This document shows positions 18,342-26,198 of a stretch of 64,000 nt of DNA, in pieces. The stretch spans positions 1,488,001-1,552,000 of the forward strand of contig NZ_CP051626.1 in the NCBI RefSeq assembly GCF_012844365.1, written 5' to 3'. A program made the position numbers and the translations under genes. The number at the start of each line of letters is the position of its first letter. Position 1 is the first letter of the stretch. The notes under the pieces are model-generated. The model made no database searches. It was not told the origin of the DNA and saw nothing but the letters and a program-made list of their open reading frames with translations. The DNA is from Brevibacterium sp. 'Marine' (GTDB lineage: Bacteria > Actinomycetota > Actinomycetes > Actinomycetales > Brevibacteriaceae).

Positions 18342-20404
18342 GCTGAATCCCTTTCCCTCCGTGCTTCGGCAAAAGCGACGTACTCGTCGAGCGAGTTCGG
18401 ATCCTGCAAGGCACCGAGGCTCGCGACCTCGTCGAGAGCGGCGCCCTGGACGATGCGTTTGACCGGGACTTCGAGCTTCTTGCCCGTGCGTCCGAGCGGC
18501 ACCTTCGTCACCGGAACGATCTCGTCAGGAATGTGCCTAGGGGAGAGCCGAGTCTTGAGTTCCCTGCGGACGCGGACCGACAGGTCGTCAGTAAAGGGCA
18601 CGCCGGATTCGGTCTGGACGAAGACCACGAGTTCTCCCATTCCGCCGTCAGGATCTTCCAGGTGGATCACCAGGCCATCGGCCACTTCGTCGAGCGTGTC
18701 GAGGACGGAATAGAAGTCCGCAGTGCCCAGCCGCACCCCGCCTCGGTTCAGGGTGGCGTCGGAGCGGCCGGTGACAACGACTCCACCGTCGGAGGAGAAG
18801 CGCACCCAGTCGCCGTGCTGCCAGATACCGGGGAACTTCTCGAAGTAGGCCTTCTCGAATCGGTCATCGCCATCCTCACCCCAGAAAGTCACGGGCATCG
18901 AGGGAACCGGCTCGGTGATGACGAGCTCTCCGAGCTCGTCGAGGACCTCCTGCCCATCCGAGTCGTAGGCTTTGGCGGCAAATCCAAGCGAGGGCGCCGT
19001 CATCTCACCGGAATACACGGGGGCCAGTGGTGAGCCCTGGAGGATTCCGGTGCACACATCAGTGCCGCCGCAGCCTACATTGACCAACACATCCTGCCCG
19101 AACTGTTCGACAAGCCATTCGAAGCCCTCGGCCGGCAGCGGGGAGCCAGCCGCTCCGAACTGTTCGACGGAGGCCAGATCGAATTCCTCCGTGGGACGAG
19201 TGCCTTCCTTGCGTGCGCTCATGATCGATCCGGGAGCCATACCCATGAGCGTAGTGCGGGTATTCGCCGCGATGCGCCACAGTTCCTTCGAATCGGGGTA
19301 GTTCGGATTGCCATCGATCATGACGATTCCCGAGCCGACGACGAGTCCGCCGACCAGCGCGTTCCACATCATCCACGCGGTCGTCGAGAACCAGCAGAAT
19401 TGGCTGCCCGGGCCCAGGTCGAAGTGCAGGCCGTGATTCTTCAGCGTCTCGAGCAGAATGCCTCCGTGGCTGTGCACGATGGCCTTCGGTTTCCCCGTTG
19501 TTCCCGAGGAGAAGAGGATGAACAGGGGGTGGTCGAAGGGGACCGGCTCGAATTCGACCCCGGTGAGTGCCGTGTCCGGAGAACTTTCGACCGTCGTCGG
19601 CTCGTCGATTCCCGCAGATGTGGTCCCTAACTCAACGTAGTCGACGACGGCGATCGGATGGTCGAGCCCGGCGCCTGTTGTGAAGGCCTCGTGCAGTTCC
19701 GCGTCGAGACTGAACGATCCGTATTCGACGTGGACGAGGTGGGCCAGTGTCGGCAGGGCGGCGACCACCTCGGCGAGTTCGTCGGAGCGTGCGACGTCCT
19801 TGGCCCCGTATCTGTAGCCGGGGATCGCCAGCAGAACGGTGGGCTCGACCTGGGAGAAGCGGTCGATGACCGACTGGGTGCCGAACTCGGGCGCGCAGCT
19901 TGCCCAGATTGCGCCGAGACTCGCAGCGGCAAGGAACGCCACGAGTGCCTCGGGCTGGTTGGGCAGGTAGCCCACGACACGATCTCCCTTGGTCACGCCG
20001 AGCGAGATGAGACCGGTACGGACTCGAGCGACCTCGGAGCGCAGGTCGTCGAAGCTCAGGGTGAAGCCGTCGCGGGTCTGGGAGACCGCGGTGACGGCGA
20101 GGTCGTCTGCCTGCTCGGGGGCGCCGAGGGAGTGCTCGGCATAGTTGAGCGTGGCACCGGTGAACCATTTCGCATGAGGCATGACACGCTCTTCGAGCAC
20201 CGACTCATACGGTGTGTGGCTGGAGACGCCGAAATAGTCCCACACAGATTCCCAGAAGTCCTCGATGTCGGTGACCGACCAGTTGTAGAGCTCGTTCCAG
20301 CTGGTGAGAAACATTCCGTGCTTTTCGTTCACCCAGGTCAGGAAGTCGCCGATTCTGCTGTTTCCGATTGCTCCGGAGGGGACTTCTCGAATGATCGAAG
20401 CCAT
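18338..20404 (-). CDS. Acetoacetyl-CoA-synthetase-like acyl-CoA ligase
   Basis: The 688-residue ANL-superfamily enzyme has the acetoacetate-CoA ligase layout: an N-terminal WSVTDIEDFWESVWDYF domain, P-loop LFSSGTTGKPKAIVHSHGG, CWFSTTAWMMWNALVGGL, and the C-terminal DATLNRGGVRLGTADFYSVL with the swivelling lysine region PLGRTGKKLEVPVKR. I prefer ATG at 20404 (AGGAAG upstream) to GTG at 20410. Why a hydroxycinnamate operon needs it is unclear: it may reclaim acetoacetate or a 3-ketoacid released from the side chain, or activate a second aryl acid. Confidence 0.85.
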   Translation of the reverse strand: MASIIREVPSGAIGNSRIGDFLTWVNEKHGMFLTSWNELYNWSVTDIEDFWESVWDYFGVSSHTPYESVLEERVMPHAKWFTGATLNYAEHSLGAPEQADDLAVTAVSQTRDGFTLSFDDLRSEVARVRTGLISLGVTKGDRVVGYLPNQPEALVAFLAAASLGAIWASCAPEFGTQSVIDRFSQVEPTVLLAIPGYRYGAKDVARSDELAEVVAALPTLAHLVHVEYGSFSLDAELHEAFTTGAGLDHPIAVVDYVELGTTSAGIDEPTTVESSPDTALTGVEFEPVPFDHPLFILFSSGTTGKPKAIVHSHGGILLETLKNHGLHFDLGPGSQFCWFSTTAWMMWNALVGGLVVGSGIVMIDGNPNYPDSKELWRIAANTRTTLMGMAPGSIMSARKEGTRPTEEFDLASVEQFGAAGSPLPAEGFEWLVEQFGQDVLVNVGCGGTDVCTGILQGSPLAPVYSGEMTAPSLGFAAKAYDSDGQEVLDELGELVITEPVPSMPVTFWGEDGDDRFEKAYFEKFPGIWQHGDWVRFSSDGGVVVTGRSDATLNRGGVRLGTADFYSVLDTLDEVADGLVIHLEDPDGGMGELVVFVQTESGVPFTDDLSVRVRRELKTRLSPRHIPDEIVPVTKVPLGRTGKKLEVPVKRIVQGAALDEVASLGALQDPNSLDEYVAFAEARRERDSA

Positions 20405-20406
20405 GT

Positions 20407-21231
20407 TCACTTCCTCACTTTGGGGCCCGAGCCATCGAGGAAGGCACGCATGAGCCCCTTTGCCTCGGCACTCGACTGGGCCACGGAGGCCATGAGTGCC
20501 TCCAGCAGGTAACCTTCGTCGCGGCCGGTTTCGGCGATGCGCGGCAGCGCTTGGGTGATCGCATAGTTCGTCACCGGGGAGTTCGAAGCGATCGACGCCG
20601 CTAGCTCCCGGGCCTTGGCCGGACCTTCGCCGGCGGGGACGCGGTAGTTGACGAGTCCGATGCTCTCGGCTTCGGAGGCGTCGAAGCGGCGGCCGGTGAG
20701 CATCATGTCTTGGACTCGGCTGAGTCCGATGAGGCGGGGCACCCGTACCGAGGCGCCTCCGCCGACGAAGAGACCGCGTTTGCCCTCGGGCAGGGCGAAG
20801 TATGCGGACTCCTCGGCCACCCGCAGGTGCGCGGCGGTCGCGAGTTCGAGGCCGCCGCCGATGACTCCGCCCTGTAGGACGGCGATGACGGGGATCTCGG
20901 ATTCGGTGATCGCATTCATCGTCGTGTGCCAGGAACGTGAGTGGTGGAGTCCGCCCACGGCGTCGCGCTCAGCCATCTCGGACAGATCGAGCCCCGCGCA
21001 GAAATGCTCGCCGACGGATGTCAGCACTATGGCCGAGACCGCGGGCGGGGTGCGGAAGAATTCGCCGAGAGCGGCAATCGTCGCATCGTCGAGGGCGTTG
21101 CGCTTGGCAGGCCGATCGAGAGTCAGAACTCCGATGTCACCCTCGGCAGCGAACCGGAGGGCTTCGGAGATTTCGGTCGACTTCGGCTTTTCGGAGACGC
21201 CTGTGACGCGGGACGAGGGGAGGTGGGTCAT
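20407..21231 (-). CDS. Enoyl-CoA hydratase/isomerase (crotonase), CouM-like
   Basis: The 274-residue crotonase-fold protein shows the two oxyanion-hole segments (VGEHFCAGLDLSEM and VIGGGLELATAAHLRVA) and FALPEGKRGLFVGGGASVRVPRLIG. The region where hydratases carry the second catalytic Glu reads FVGGGAS, so the mechanism may differ from simple hydration. In a hydroxycinnamate pathway it would hydrate the cinnamoyl-CoA double bond to the 3-hydroxy intermediate. ATGA overlaps with the CoA ligase stop on one side. An alternative is a retro-aldol hydratase-lyase (Fcs/Ech type) giving the aldehyde, but the downstream dehydrogenase argues against that. Confidence 0.8.
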   Translation of the reverse strand: MTHLPSSRVTGVSEKPKSTEISEALRFAAEGDIGVLTLDRPAKRNALDDATIAALGEFFRTPPAVSAIVLTSVGEHFCAGLDLSEMAERDAVGGLHHSRSWHTTMNAITESEIPVIAVLQGGVIGGGLELATAAHLRVAEESAYFALPEGKRGLFVGGGASVRVPRLIGLSRVQDMMLTGRRFDASEAESIGLVNYRVPAGEGPAKARELAASIASNSPVTNYAITQALPRIAETGRDEGYLLEALMASVAQSSAEAKGLMRAFLDGSGPKVRK

Positions 21232-22805
21232 CTGTGGTCCTTCGATGGTGCGGATGGTGCTGGATATTCCGGGTTTGTGGTCGTCGCTGTGGGATTCGAG
21301 TGTGCGCCGAGCCCATCAGCGGCGCGCAAGGAGACCTTGTGTATCTTTCCTGAGCCGGTGCGTGGGAGTTCGTCGACGAGGCTGAAATACTTCGGCACCT
21401 TGTATTTGGCTAGGCGAGCGATCAGGTAGTCGCTCAGTTCATCCGGCGTCGGTCGGGTGTCCGAATCAGCTGCGACGATGAAGGCATGGCCGACCTCGCC
21501 CCACCTCTCATCGGCTGCGGCGACCACCGCGGCTTCGCTGACACTTGGATGCTCGAAGAGCGCTGACTCCACCTCGGCGGGATAGACGTTCTCACCACCG
21601 GAGATGAACATGTCCTTGAGCCGGTCGACGATGAAGAGGAATCCGTCGTCGTCGAGGTAGCCGATGTCGCCAGTATGGAACCATCCGCCAGGGGAGAATG
21701 CCTGACCGGTGGCATTCGAATCATGCCAATAGCCATTGGTGACGTTGGGGCCGCGGGCGACGATTTCGCCCTTGACTCCGGGGGAGCACGAATTTCCGGA
21801 GACATCGCGGATATCGACTTCGGTGAAGGGCACGGCACGTCCGGCCGATCCGGCCTTGTCGAGGGCGTGCGCAGCGGGCAGGAAAGTGCAGCCCGGGGAG
21901 GTCTCGGTGAGTCCGTAGCCTTGGCAGAACATGATGCCCCTCGCTTGGTAGCTCTTGATCAGGGAGACAGGGATCGGTGCACCGCCTGAATTGACGAATC
22001 GCAGCGAGGACAGGTCAGCACTTTCCCACCTCGACGACTGCAGCATGTCCGCGAACATCGTTGTGACCCCGGCCATCCAGGTGAGCCCTTCGTGCTCGAC
22101 GGCATCGAACGCGCGGTCGATGTCCCACCGCGGTTCGATGAGCATGTGCGCCCCACGCAGGTAACTGGTCATCACCTGCTGGTTGAGGCTGATTACGTGG
22201 AAGAGAGGCGCAGTGACCAGCGTGACGTCGTCGGCGGTGAGGTCCGTGTTGAGGAGAAGATTGAAAGAATTCCACATCAGGTTGGCATGAGAGAGGACCG
22301 CGCCTTTGGGGCGCCCGGTAGTCCCGGATGTGAAGAGAAGGAACGCCGGGTGCTCGCCGTCGACATCGGCCGCCGGCAAGAGCGGACCCATCGTCGAGTT
22401 GGGCGCAGCGTGCCACGGCACCGCTTCCTGGGCGACATCGGTCTGCAGCTCTGCTGCCACCTTGGCCGATTCGGGCGCCACGTACAACAGAGACACTTCT
22501 GTGAGAGCGAGCTGGTAGTCGAGTTCGGGTGGCGCGAGTCGCCAATTGAGTGGGATGAAGATCGCGCCGAGGCGGAGGCAGGCGAGCAGGGCGACGATCA
22601 GGGCCGGATGATTGGGGCCGAGGTAGGCAACGCGATCACCACGACGGACTCCCTGCGCGTGCAGCTCTGCCGCGCAGGTCAAGGTGCGTTTGTGCATCTC
22701 GGTGTAGGTGTGTTGGACACCGGCGAAAGTGATTGCAGGCTTGTCGCCGTAGTCGATGGCCTGGACTTCGGAGAGTCGGGTCAGAGTGGGGTGGCAGAAG
22801 GTCAC
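21228..22805 (-). CDS. Acyl/aryl-CoA synthetase, CouL-like hydroxycinnamate CoA ligase
   Basis: The open frame is longer upstream, but the gene begins at GTG 22805, overlapping the transporter stop as GTGA; the extra upstream codons are a shadow of the transporter gene. The 525-residue product has LFTSGTTGRPKGAVLSHANL (P-loop), the QGYGLTETSPG signature, HTGDIGYLDDDGFLFIVDR and the RTGSGKIHKVSL C-terminal lysine motif. It would convert a hydroxycinnamic or related aryl acid to its CoA thioester using ATP, the entry step of the operon. Substrate is inferred from the neighbours. Confidence 0.85.
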   Translation of the reverse strand: MTFCHPTLTRLSEVQAIDYGDKPAITFAGVQHTYTEMHKRTLTCAAELHAQGVRRGDRVAYLGPNHPALIVALLACLRLGAIFIPLNWRLAPPELDYQLALTEVSLLYVAPESAKVAAELQTDVAQEAVPWHAAPNSTMGPLLPAADVDGEHPAFLLFTSGTTGRPKGAVLSHANLMWNSFNLLLNTDLTADDVTLVTAPLFHVISLNQQVMTSYLRGAHMLIEPRWDIDRAFDAVEHEGLTWMAGVTTMFADMLQSSRWESADLSSLRFVNSGGAPIPVSLIKSYQARGIMFCQGYGLTETSPGCTFLPAAHALDKAGSAGRAVPFTEVDIRDVSGNSCSPGVKGEIVARGPNVTNGYWHDSNATGQAFSPGGWFHTGDIGYLDDDGFLFIVDRLKDMFISGGENVYPAEVESALFEHPSVSEAAVVAAADERWGEVGHAFIVAADSDTRPTPDELSDYLIARLAKYKVPKYFSLVDELPRTGSGKIHKVSLRAADGLGAHSNPTATTTNPEYPAPSAPSKDHR

Positions 22806-24175
22806 GGGGCCTGCCCTTCCGTTGCTGCTGACGGAGTGCCGTTTTGAGTGCTGGGCCGCGACTCGACGATGTTCTGGGCTGACAGGCTGCGGGATTTCGT
22901 CTCGCCGAGCCTCCAGATGCAGAGGATGCTGATGGCGGCGACGACCGTGATGACGATCGATAAGGGGATGGTGGACGGTGATTCGGTCGAGCTCATGATC
23001 GCGGCGAACAGGACTGGAGAAATGCCTGCGCCGATTCCGGCGATCTGGTACCCGAGGGATGCCCCGGTATAGCGGTGCTCGGTGTCGAAGAGCTCCGAGT
23101 AGAGACCGGCCAAAGGTCCATAGATCATCGGGTGGATGACGCCCTGGCCGATGATCATGCCGATGGTGATGATGACGCCGTTCTTGGTCTCGATCATCGG
23201 GAAGAGTACGAAGCCCCACACGGCGATGAGTATGGCCCCGGCGATGACCAATGGTCGACGACCGATCGTATCGGACAGTCGGGACCAGCCGATGATGCCG
23301 AAGATCGCGAAGAACGAGGAGAAGGACAGGGCGTTGAGTATCGTCTGCTGTTCGACACCGATCTGCACCCCGTACGCCACAGAATAGGTAGTGAGCAGTC
23401 CCTGGAACATAAAGGCCGACAGGCCTACTCCGACGGCGAACAGCAGGGTCACCGGTTGTCCGCGCAGAGCGGCGATAATCGGGATGCGACGGGAGGGTGT
23501 ACGCGCCTTCGCGGCGAGGAACTCAGGAGATTCGGCGACAGCCGAGCGGACGATGAGGCCCACGACGAGCAGGAGGATCGAGGCGAGGAACGGCAGACGC
23601 CAGCCCCAGGCGATGAATTCCTCAGGGCCCATGACCGCCAGGATTGCGGCGATGACGAGCGCGGAGACAAGTTGCCCGGTTGGTGCGCCCGCACTGGTGA
23701 AACTGGCCCAGAAGCCGCGGTGTTTCGTCGAATGCTCGGCCGACATGAGCATGGCTCCGCCCCATTCTCCGCCGATAGCCACGCCCTGCACGACACGGAT
23801 GACGATGAGGAGAACTGGTCCGGTGAGGCCCGCCTGCTCGTAGGTCGGCAGTAAGCCGATTGCCGTTGAGGCGATACCGATGGTGAACATGCTGAGCACG
23901 AGCATGCGTTTGCGGCCGAGCTTGTCCCCGAAGTGCCCGAAGACGATGCCTCCGAGGGGACGAGCCAGATAGCCGGTGGCGAATGTGGCCAGACTGGCGA
24001 GAGTGCCGACTGCAGGGGAGAGGTTGGAAAAGAACACGTCCTTGAATACGAGGGCGGCGCAGACCGAATAGACGAAGAAGTCGTAGTATTCGATGACGCT
24101 GCCAAGGTATGCCGACGCAGCAGCTCGCTTGAGCATCGGTGTTGATTTGCTTGAGGTGGAGTTCGCGGAAGCCAT
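22802..24175 (-). CDS. MFS transporter, metabolite:H+ symporter (MHS) family
   Basis: From ATG 24175 (GCGAGGATT upstream) the 457-residue product has 12 hydrophobic helices. MHS hallmarks are visible: SVIEYYDFFVYS in helix 1, FGHFGDKLGRKRML in loop 2-3, and VIRVVQGVAIGGEWGGAMLM in helix 4. Family members import aromatic acids, shikimate, citrate, ketoglutarate or betaine. As first gene of the catabolic operon it most likely imports the hydroxycinnamate substrate (CouT role). A 27-codon longer start at 24253 exists but would invade the dyad region. Confidence 0.88.
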   Translation of the reverse strand: MASANSTSSKSTPMLKRAAASAYLGSVIEYYDFFVYSVCAALVFKDVFFSNLSPAVGTLASLATFATGYLARPLGGIVFGHFGDKLGRKRMLVLSMFTIGIASTAIGLLPTYEQAGLTGPVLLIVIRVVQGVAIGGEWGGAMLMSAEHSTKHRGFWASFTSAGAPTGQLVSALVIAAILAVMGPEEFIAWGWRLPFLASILLLVVGLIVRSAVAESPEFLAAKARTPSRRIPIIAALRGQPVTLLFAVGVGLSAFMFQGLLTTYSVAYGVQIGVEQQTILNALSFSSFFAIFGIIGWSRLSDTIGRRPLVIAGAILIAVWGFVLFPMIETKNGVIITIGMIIGQGVIHPMIYGPLAGLYSELFDTEHRYTGASLGYQIAGIGAGISPVLFAAIMSSTESPSTIPLSIVITVVAAISILCIWRLGETKSRSLSAQNIVESRPSTQNGTPSAATEGQAP

Positions 24176-24249
24176 GTAATCCTCGCTGACTGAACGGCTC
24201 ACTTGATTGACGGTCTGATCGGCGGCGATCGAACCGGTTCCGATACTAT

Positions 24250-24280
24250 GCAAACTGTCGACGGAACGTCAATAGTTTGC
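24250..24280. promoter_or_regulatory. 31-bp nested dyad between the catabolic operon and the PaaX-like gene
   Basis: GCAAACT (24250-24256) and AGTTTGC (24274-24280) flank an inner GACG-GAA-CGTC with the same centre at 24265. It lies in the 150-base divergent gap, 45 bases before the regulator start and 75 before the transporter start. It is the obvious operator candidate for the PaaX-family protein. Confidence 0.6.
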
Positions 24281-24325
24281 GGGTAATTGCCACTTTCGAA
24301 TGGAAGGCTCACATAGAATCGGGGC

Positions 24326-25123
24326 ATGAGCCTTCGTCCGCAGTCGCTTTTCTTTGCTCTCGTCGGGGAGCATTTGCTTGGATCGTCTCGTCCTCTCAGT
24401 GGAGCTTCGATCGTTTTCGTCATGAAGAGGCTCGGTGTCGGTGAGACCGCGGCAAGGTCGGTACTTCAGCGAATGACTGCCAAGGGCTTCGTCGCCCGTC
24501 GTAAGCAGGGCAGGAAGACGTTTTACACGTTGACCGAGACCGGCTCTCGGATCCTCGGCGAGGGAGGTCGGAAGATGTTCGCCGACTGGCAGCCCGATAG
24601 CTGGGACGGTAACTGGACGATGGTGAGGTTACAGGTTCCCGAGGCGCGGAGATCGCTGCGGCAGAAGATCTGGTCCCAGCTGTCGTGGGCGGGGTTCGGC
24701 CAGGTCGACGGTGGCACTTGGGTGGCGCCGGGGGAACAAGAGTTGCCGTCTGCGCTTGATTTGGGGCGGGCTGGGGTCTCACCGATCGTTATCTGCGGCA
24801 AGCCGCAACCCCCGACGACCGACGACCAGCTCGTTGGAGCTTTCGATCTGGATGAACTGTCCGCAGAGTACGCTGCGTTCGGCGACAGGTGGGGTCAGTA
24901 TGACCCGGAATCGGCCTCGCCGGTGGAGGCATTAGTGGCACGAGTGAAGCTGCAGTGCGAGTGGTTGGGATTGACTCGGGCGGACCCGCAGCTTCCCGCT
25001 CAGCTGCTGCCGGAGGGCTGGCCGGGAACGAGGCAGGCGCGACTGTTCAAAGACCTCAATGATCAGATGAGCCGAACGGAGGCGTCCGTGGTCGATGATT
25101 TCTTCGCGGGCACTTTGGAGTAA
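24326..25123 (+). CDS. PaaX-family transcriptional regulator
   Basis: The 265-residue product has the PaaX layout: an N-terminal winged helix (SGASIVFVMKRLGVGETAARSVLQRMTAKGFV, RKTFYTLTETG wing), a central domain with WDGNWTMVRLQVPE and LRQKIWSQLSWAGFG, and a helical C-terminal domain. PaaX represses phenylacetate genes and responds to the aryl-CoA ester. Its divergent position and shared dyad suggest that it controls the hydroxycinnamate operon with a CoA thioester as inducer, unlike RHA1 where a MarR protein (CouR) does this. Confidence 0.85.
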   Translation: MSLRPQSLFFALVGEHLLGSSRPLSGASIVFVMKRLGVGETAARSVLQRMTAKGFVARRKQGRKTFYTLTETGSRILGEGGRKMFADWQPDSWDGNWTMVRLQVPEARRSLRQKIWSQLSWAGFGQVDGGTWVAPGEQELPSALDLGRAGVSPIVICGKPQPPTTDDQLVGAFDLDELSAEYAAFGDRWGQYDPESASPVEALVARVKLQCEWLGLTRADPQLPAQLLPEGWPGTRQARLFKDLNDQMSRTEASVVDDFFAGTLE

Positions 25124-25172
25124 GCGAGTTGCATCGGCGGTATCTCCGCCCACAGGGACAGGGTGTCTGGTC

Positions 25173-26087
25173 TCAGATCCACTCCTGCGCCAAGGCGAAT
25201 TCGATGAGCGCCTGCACCCTGGGTGCGATGGTCGTGTGTGCGGGCCAGATCACCTCGACGCTGACCGGCTTCACTGCGGGCTCGATCTCTTTGACGATGA
25301 GCGGCAGATCTTCGTAGCTGTTCGAGTTCGACAGTCGTTGGACCAGTATTCCGTATCCGAGCCCACGCGCGACGAGTGTCCGGACCACCTCGTAGCTCGT
25401 CGTGCGGTGGCGGATCGTCGGGTGCAGCTGTCGTTCAGCGAACATCGACAGGGTGTGGTGACTCGACGGAGGCGAATCGAGCAGGATGAGGTCCCTCCTC
25501 TCGAGGTCCTCGAGTCGTATCATCTCCCGATCTGCGAACTCATCATCGGCGGCCAGGACGACGTGTGCCGGCTGAGCGAAGAGCTGGGCGCGGTTCGGTG
25601 TGCCCGGGACGAGGGTCTCGTAGACGAAGGCCAGATCGATCTCGCCCGAGTCGAGTTTGCCGACCAGCAGATCCTGTGTGTTCTCGATGATCTCGAGGCT
25701 CACCTTCGAGTGCAGTCGCCCGAATCCATCGAGCAGGACCGGGAGGATCATCGGTGCCAATGTCGGATAGCAGCCGATGGTGATCGGGCCGGCGAGTTCG
25801 CCGTTCGTCGTCTTCAGCTGAAGCTCGAGGTCACGTGCATCGGCCAGCAGAGGGCGGGCCTTGTCGAGGACCTGTCGGCCCGCGGCCGTGAGCACCAGAC
25901 CCTGCGACTTCCGCCGAATGCACAGCTGAGACTGCAGCTCGTGTTCAAGCGTGGTGATGGCGTCGGAGATTGCGGACGACGACACGTGCAGCTCCCGCGC
26001 CGCAGCCGAGATCGTCCCCAATCGAGCAGCCGTCATCAGATAGGACAGCTGTCGCAGTGTGAAATTCGGTGGCTGGTCAGAGTTCAT
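25173..26087 (-). CDS. LysR-family transcriptional regulator
   Basis: The 304-residue product has the LysR winged helix at residues 8-65 (FTLRQLSYLMTAARLGTISAAARELHVSSSAISDAITTLEHEL) and a periplasmic-binding-like effector domain (GPITIGCYPTLAPMILPVLL onward). It is divergent from the P450 fusion gene with 111 bases between start codons, the classical LysR arrangement, so it probably activates that gene in response to an aromatic ligand. Confidence 0.9.
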   Translation of the reverse strand: MNSDQPPNFTLRQLSYLMTAARLGTISAAARELHVSSSAISDAITTLEHELQSQLCIRRKSQGLVLTAAGRQVLDKARPLLADARDLELQLKTTNGELAGPITIGCYPTLAPMILPVLLDGFGRLHSKVSLEIIENTQDLLVGKLDSGEIDLAFVYETLVPGTPNRAQLFAQPAHVVLAADDEFADREMIRLEDLERRDLILLDSPPSSHHTLSMFAERQLHPTIRHRTTSYEVVRTLVARGLGYGILVQRLSNSNSYEDLPLIVKEIEPAVKPVSVEVIWPAHTTIAPRVQALIEFALAQEWI

Positions 26088-26092
26088 ATTCG

Positions 26093-26106
26093 CTAATCCG
26101 ATTTAG
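26093..26106. promoter_or_regulatory. Candidate LysR site CTAA-N6-TTAG
   Basis: A short dyad lying just upstream of the LysR start codon in the gap shared with the P450 fusion. LysR operators often have interrupted short dyads; this one is weak and only position supports it. Confidence 0.3.
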
Positions 26107-26155
26107 TTGTCCGGTTAATTCCGCTTTTCCTTTCTAAGCGTAGTGCACATACTGA

Positions 26156-26171
26156 TGTGAACAGCCTCACA
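26156..26171. promoter_or_regulatory. Perfect CRP/GlxR-type site TGTGA-N6-TCACA upstream of the P450 fusion
   Basis: TGTGA (26156-26160), ACAGCC, TCACA (26167-26171). Exact match to both half sites, 27 bases before the preferred ATG at 26199. The alternative GTG start at 26157 would lie inside it, which is a further reason to prefer 26199. It suggests carbon-catabolite control on top of the LysR regulator. Confidence 0.6.
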
Positions 26172-26198
26172 GATACACTCGACGAAGAGGAGACGGCG

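Noticed and set aside
22806..23219. N-terminal extension of the CoA-ligase reading frame
   Set aside because: Overlaps the MHS transporter in another frame, is His/Arg-rich and has no homology to CoA ligases; GTG 22805 with a GTGA overlap is a better start.
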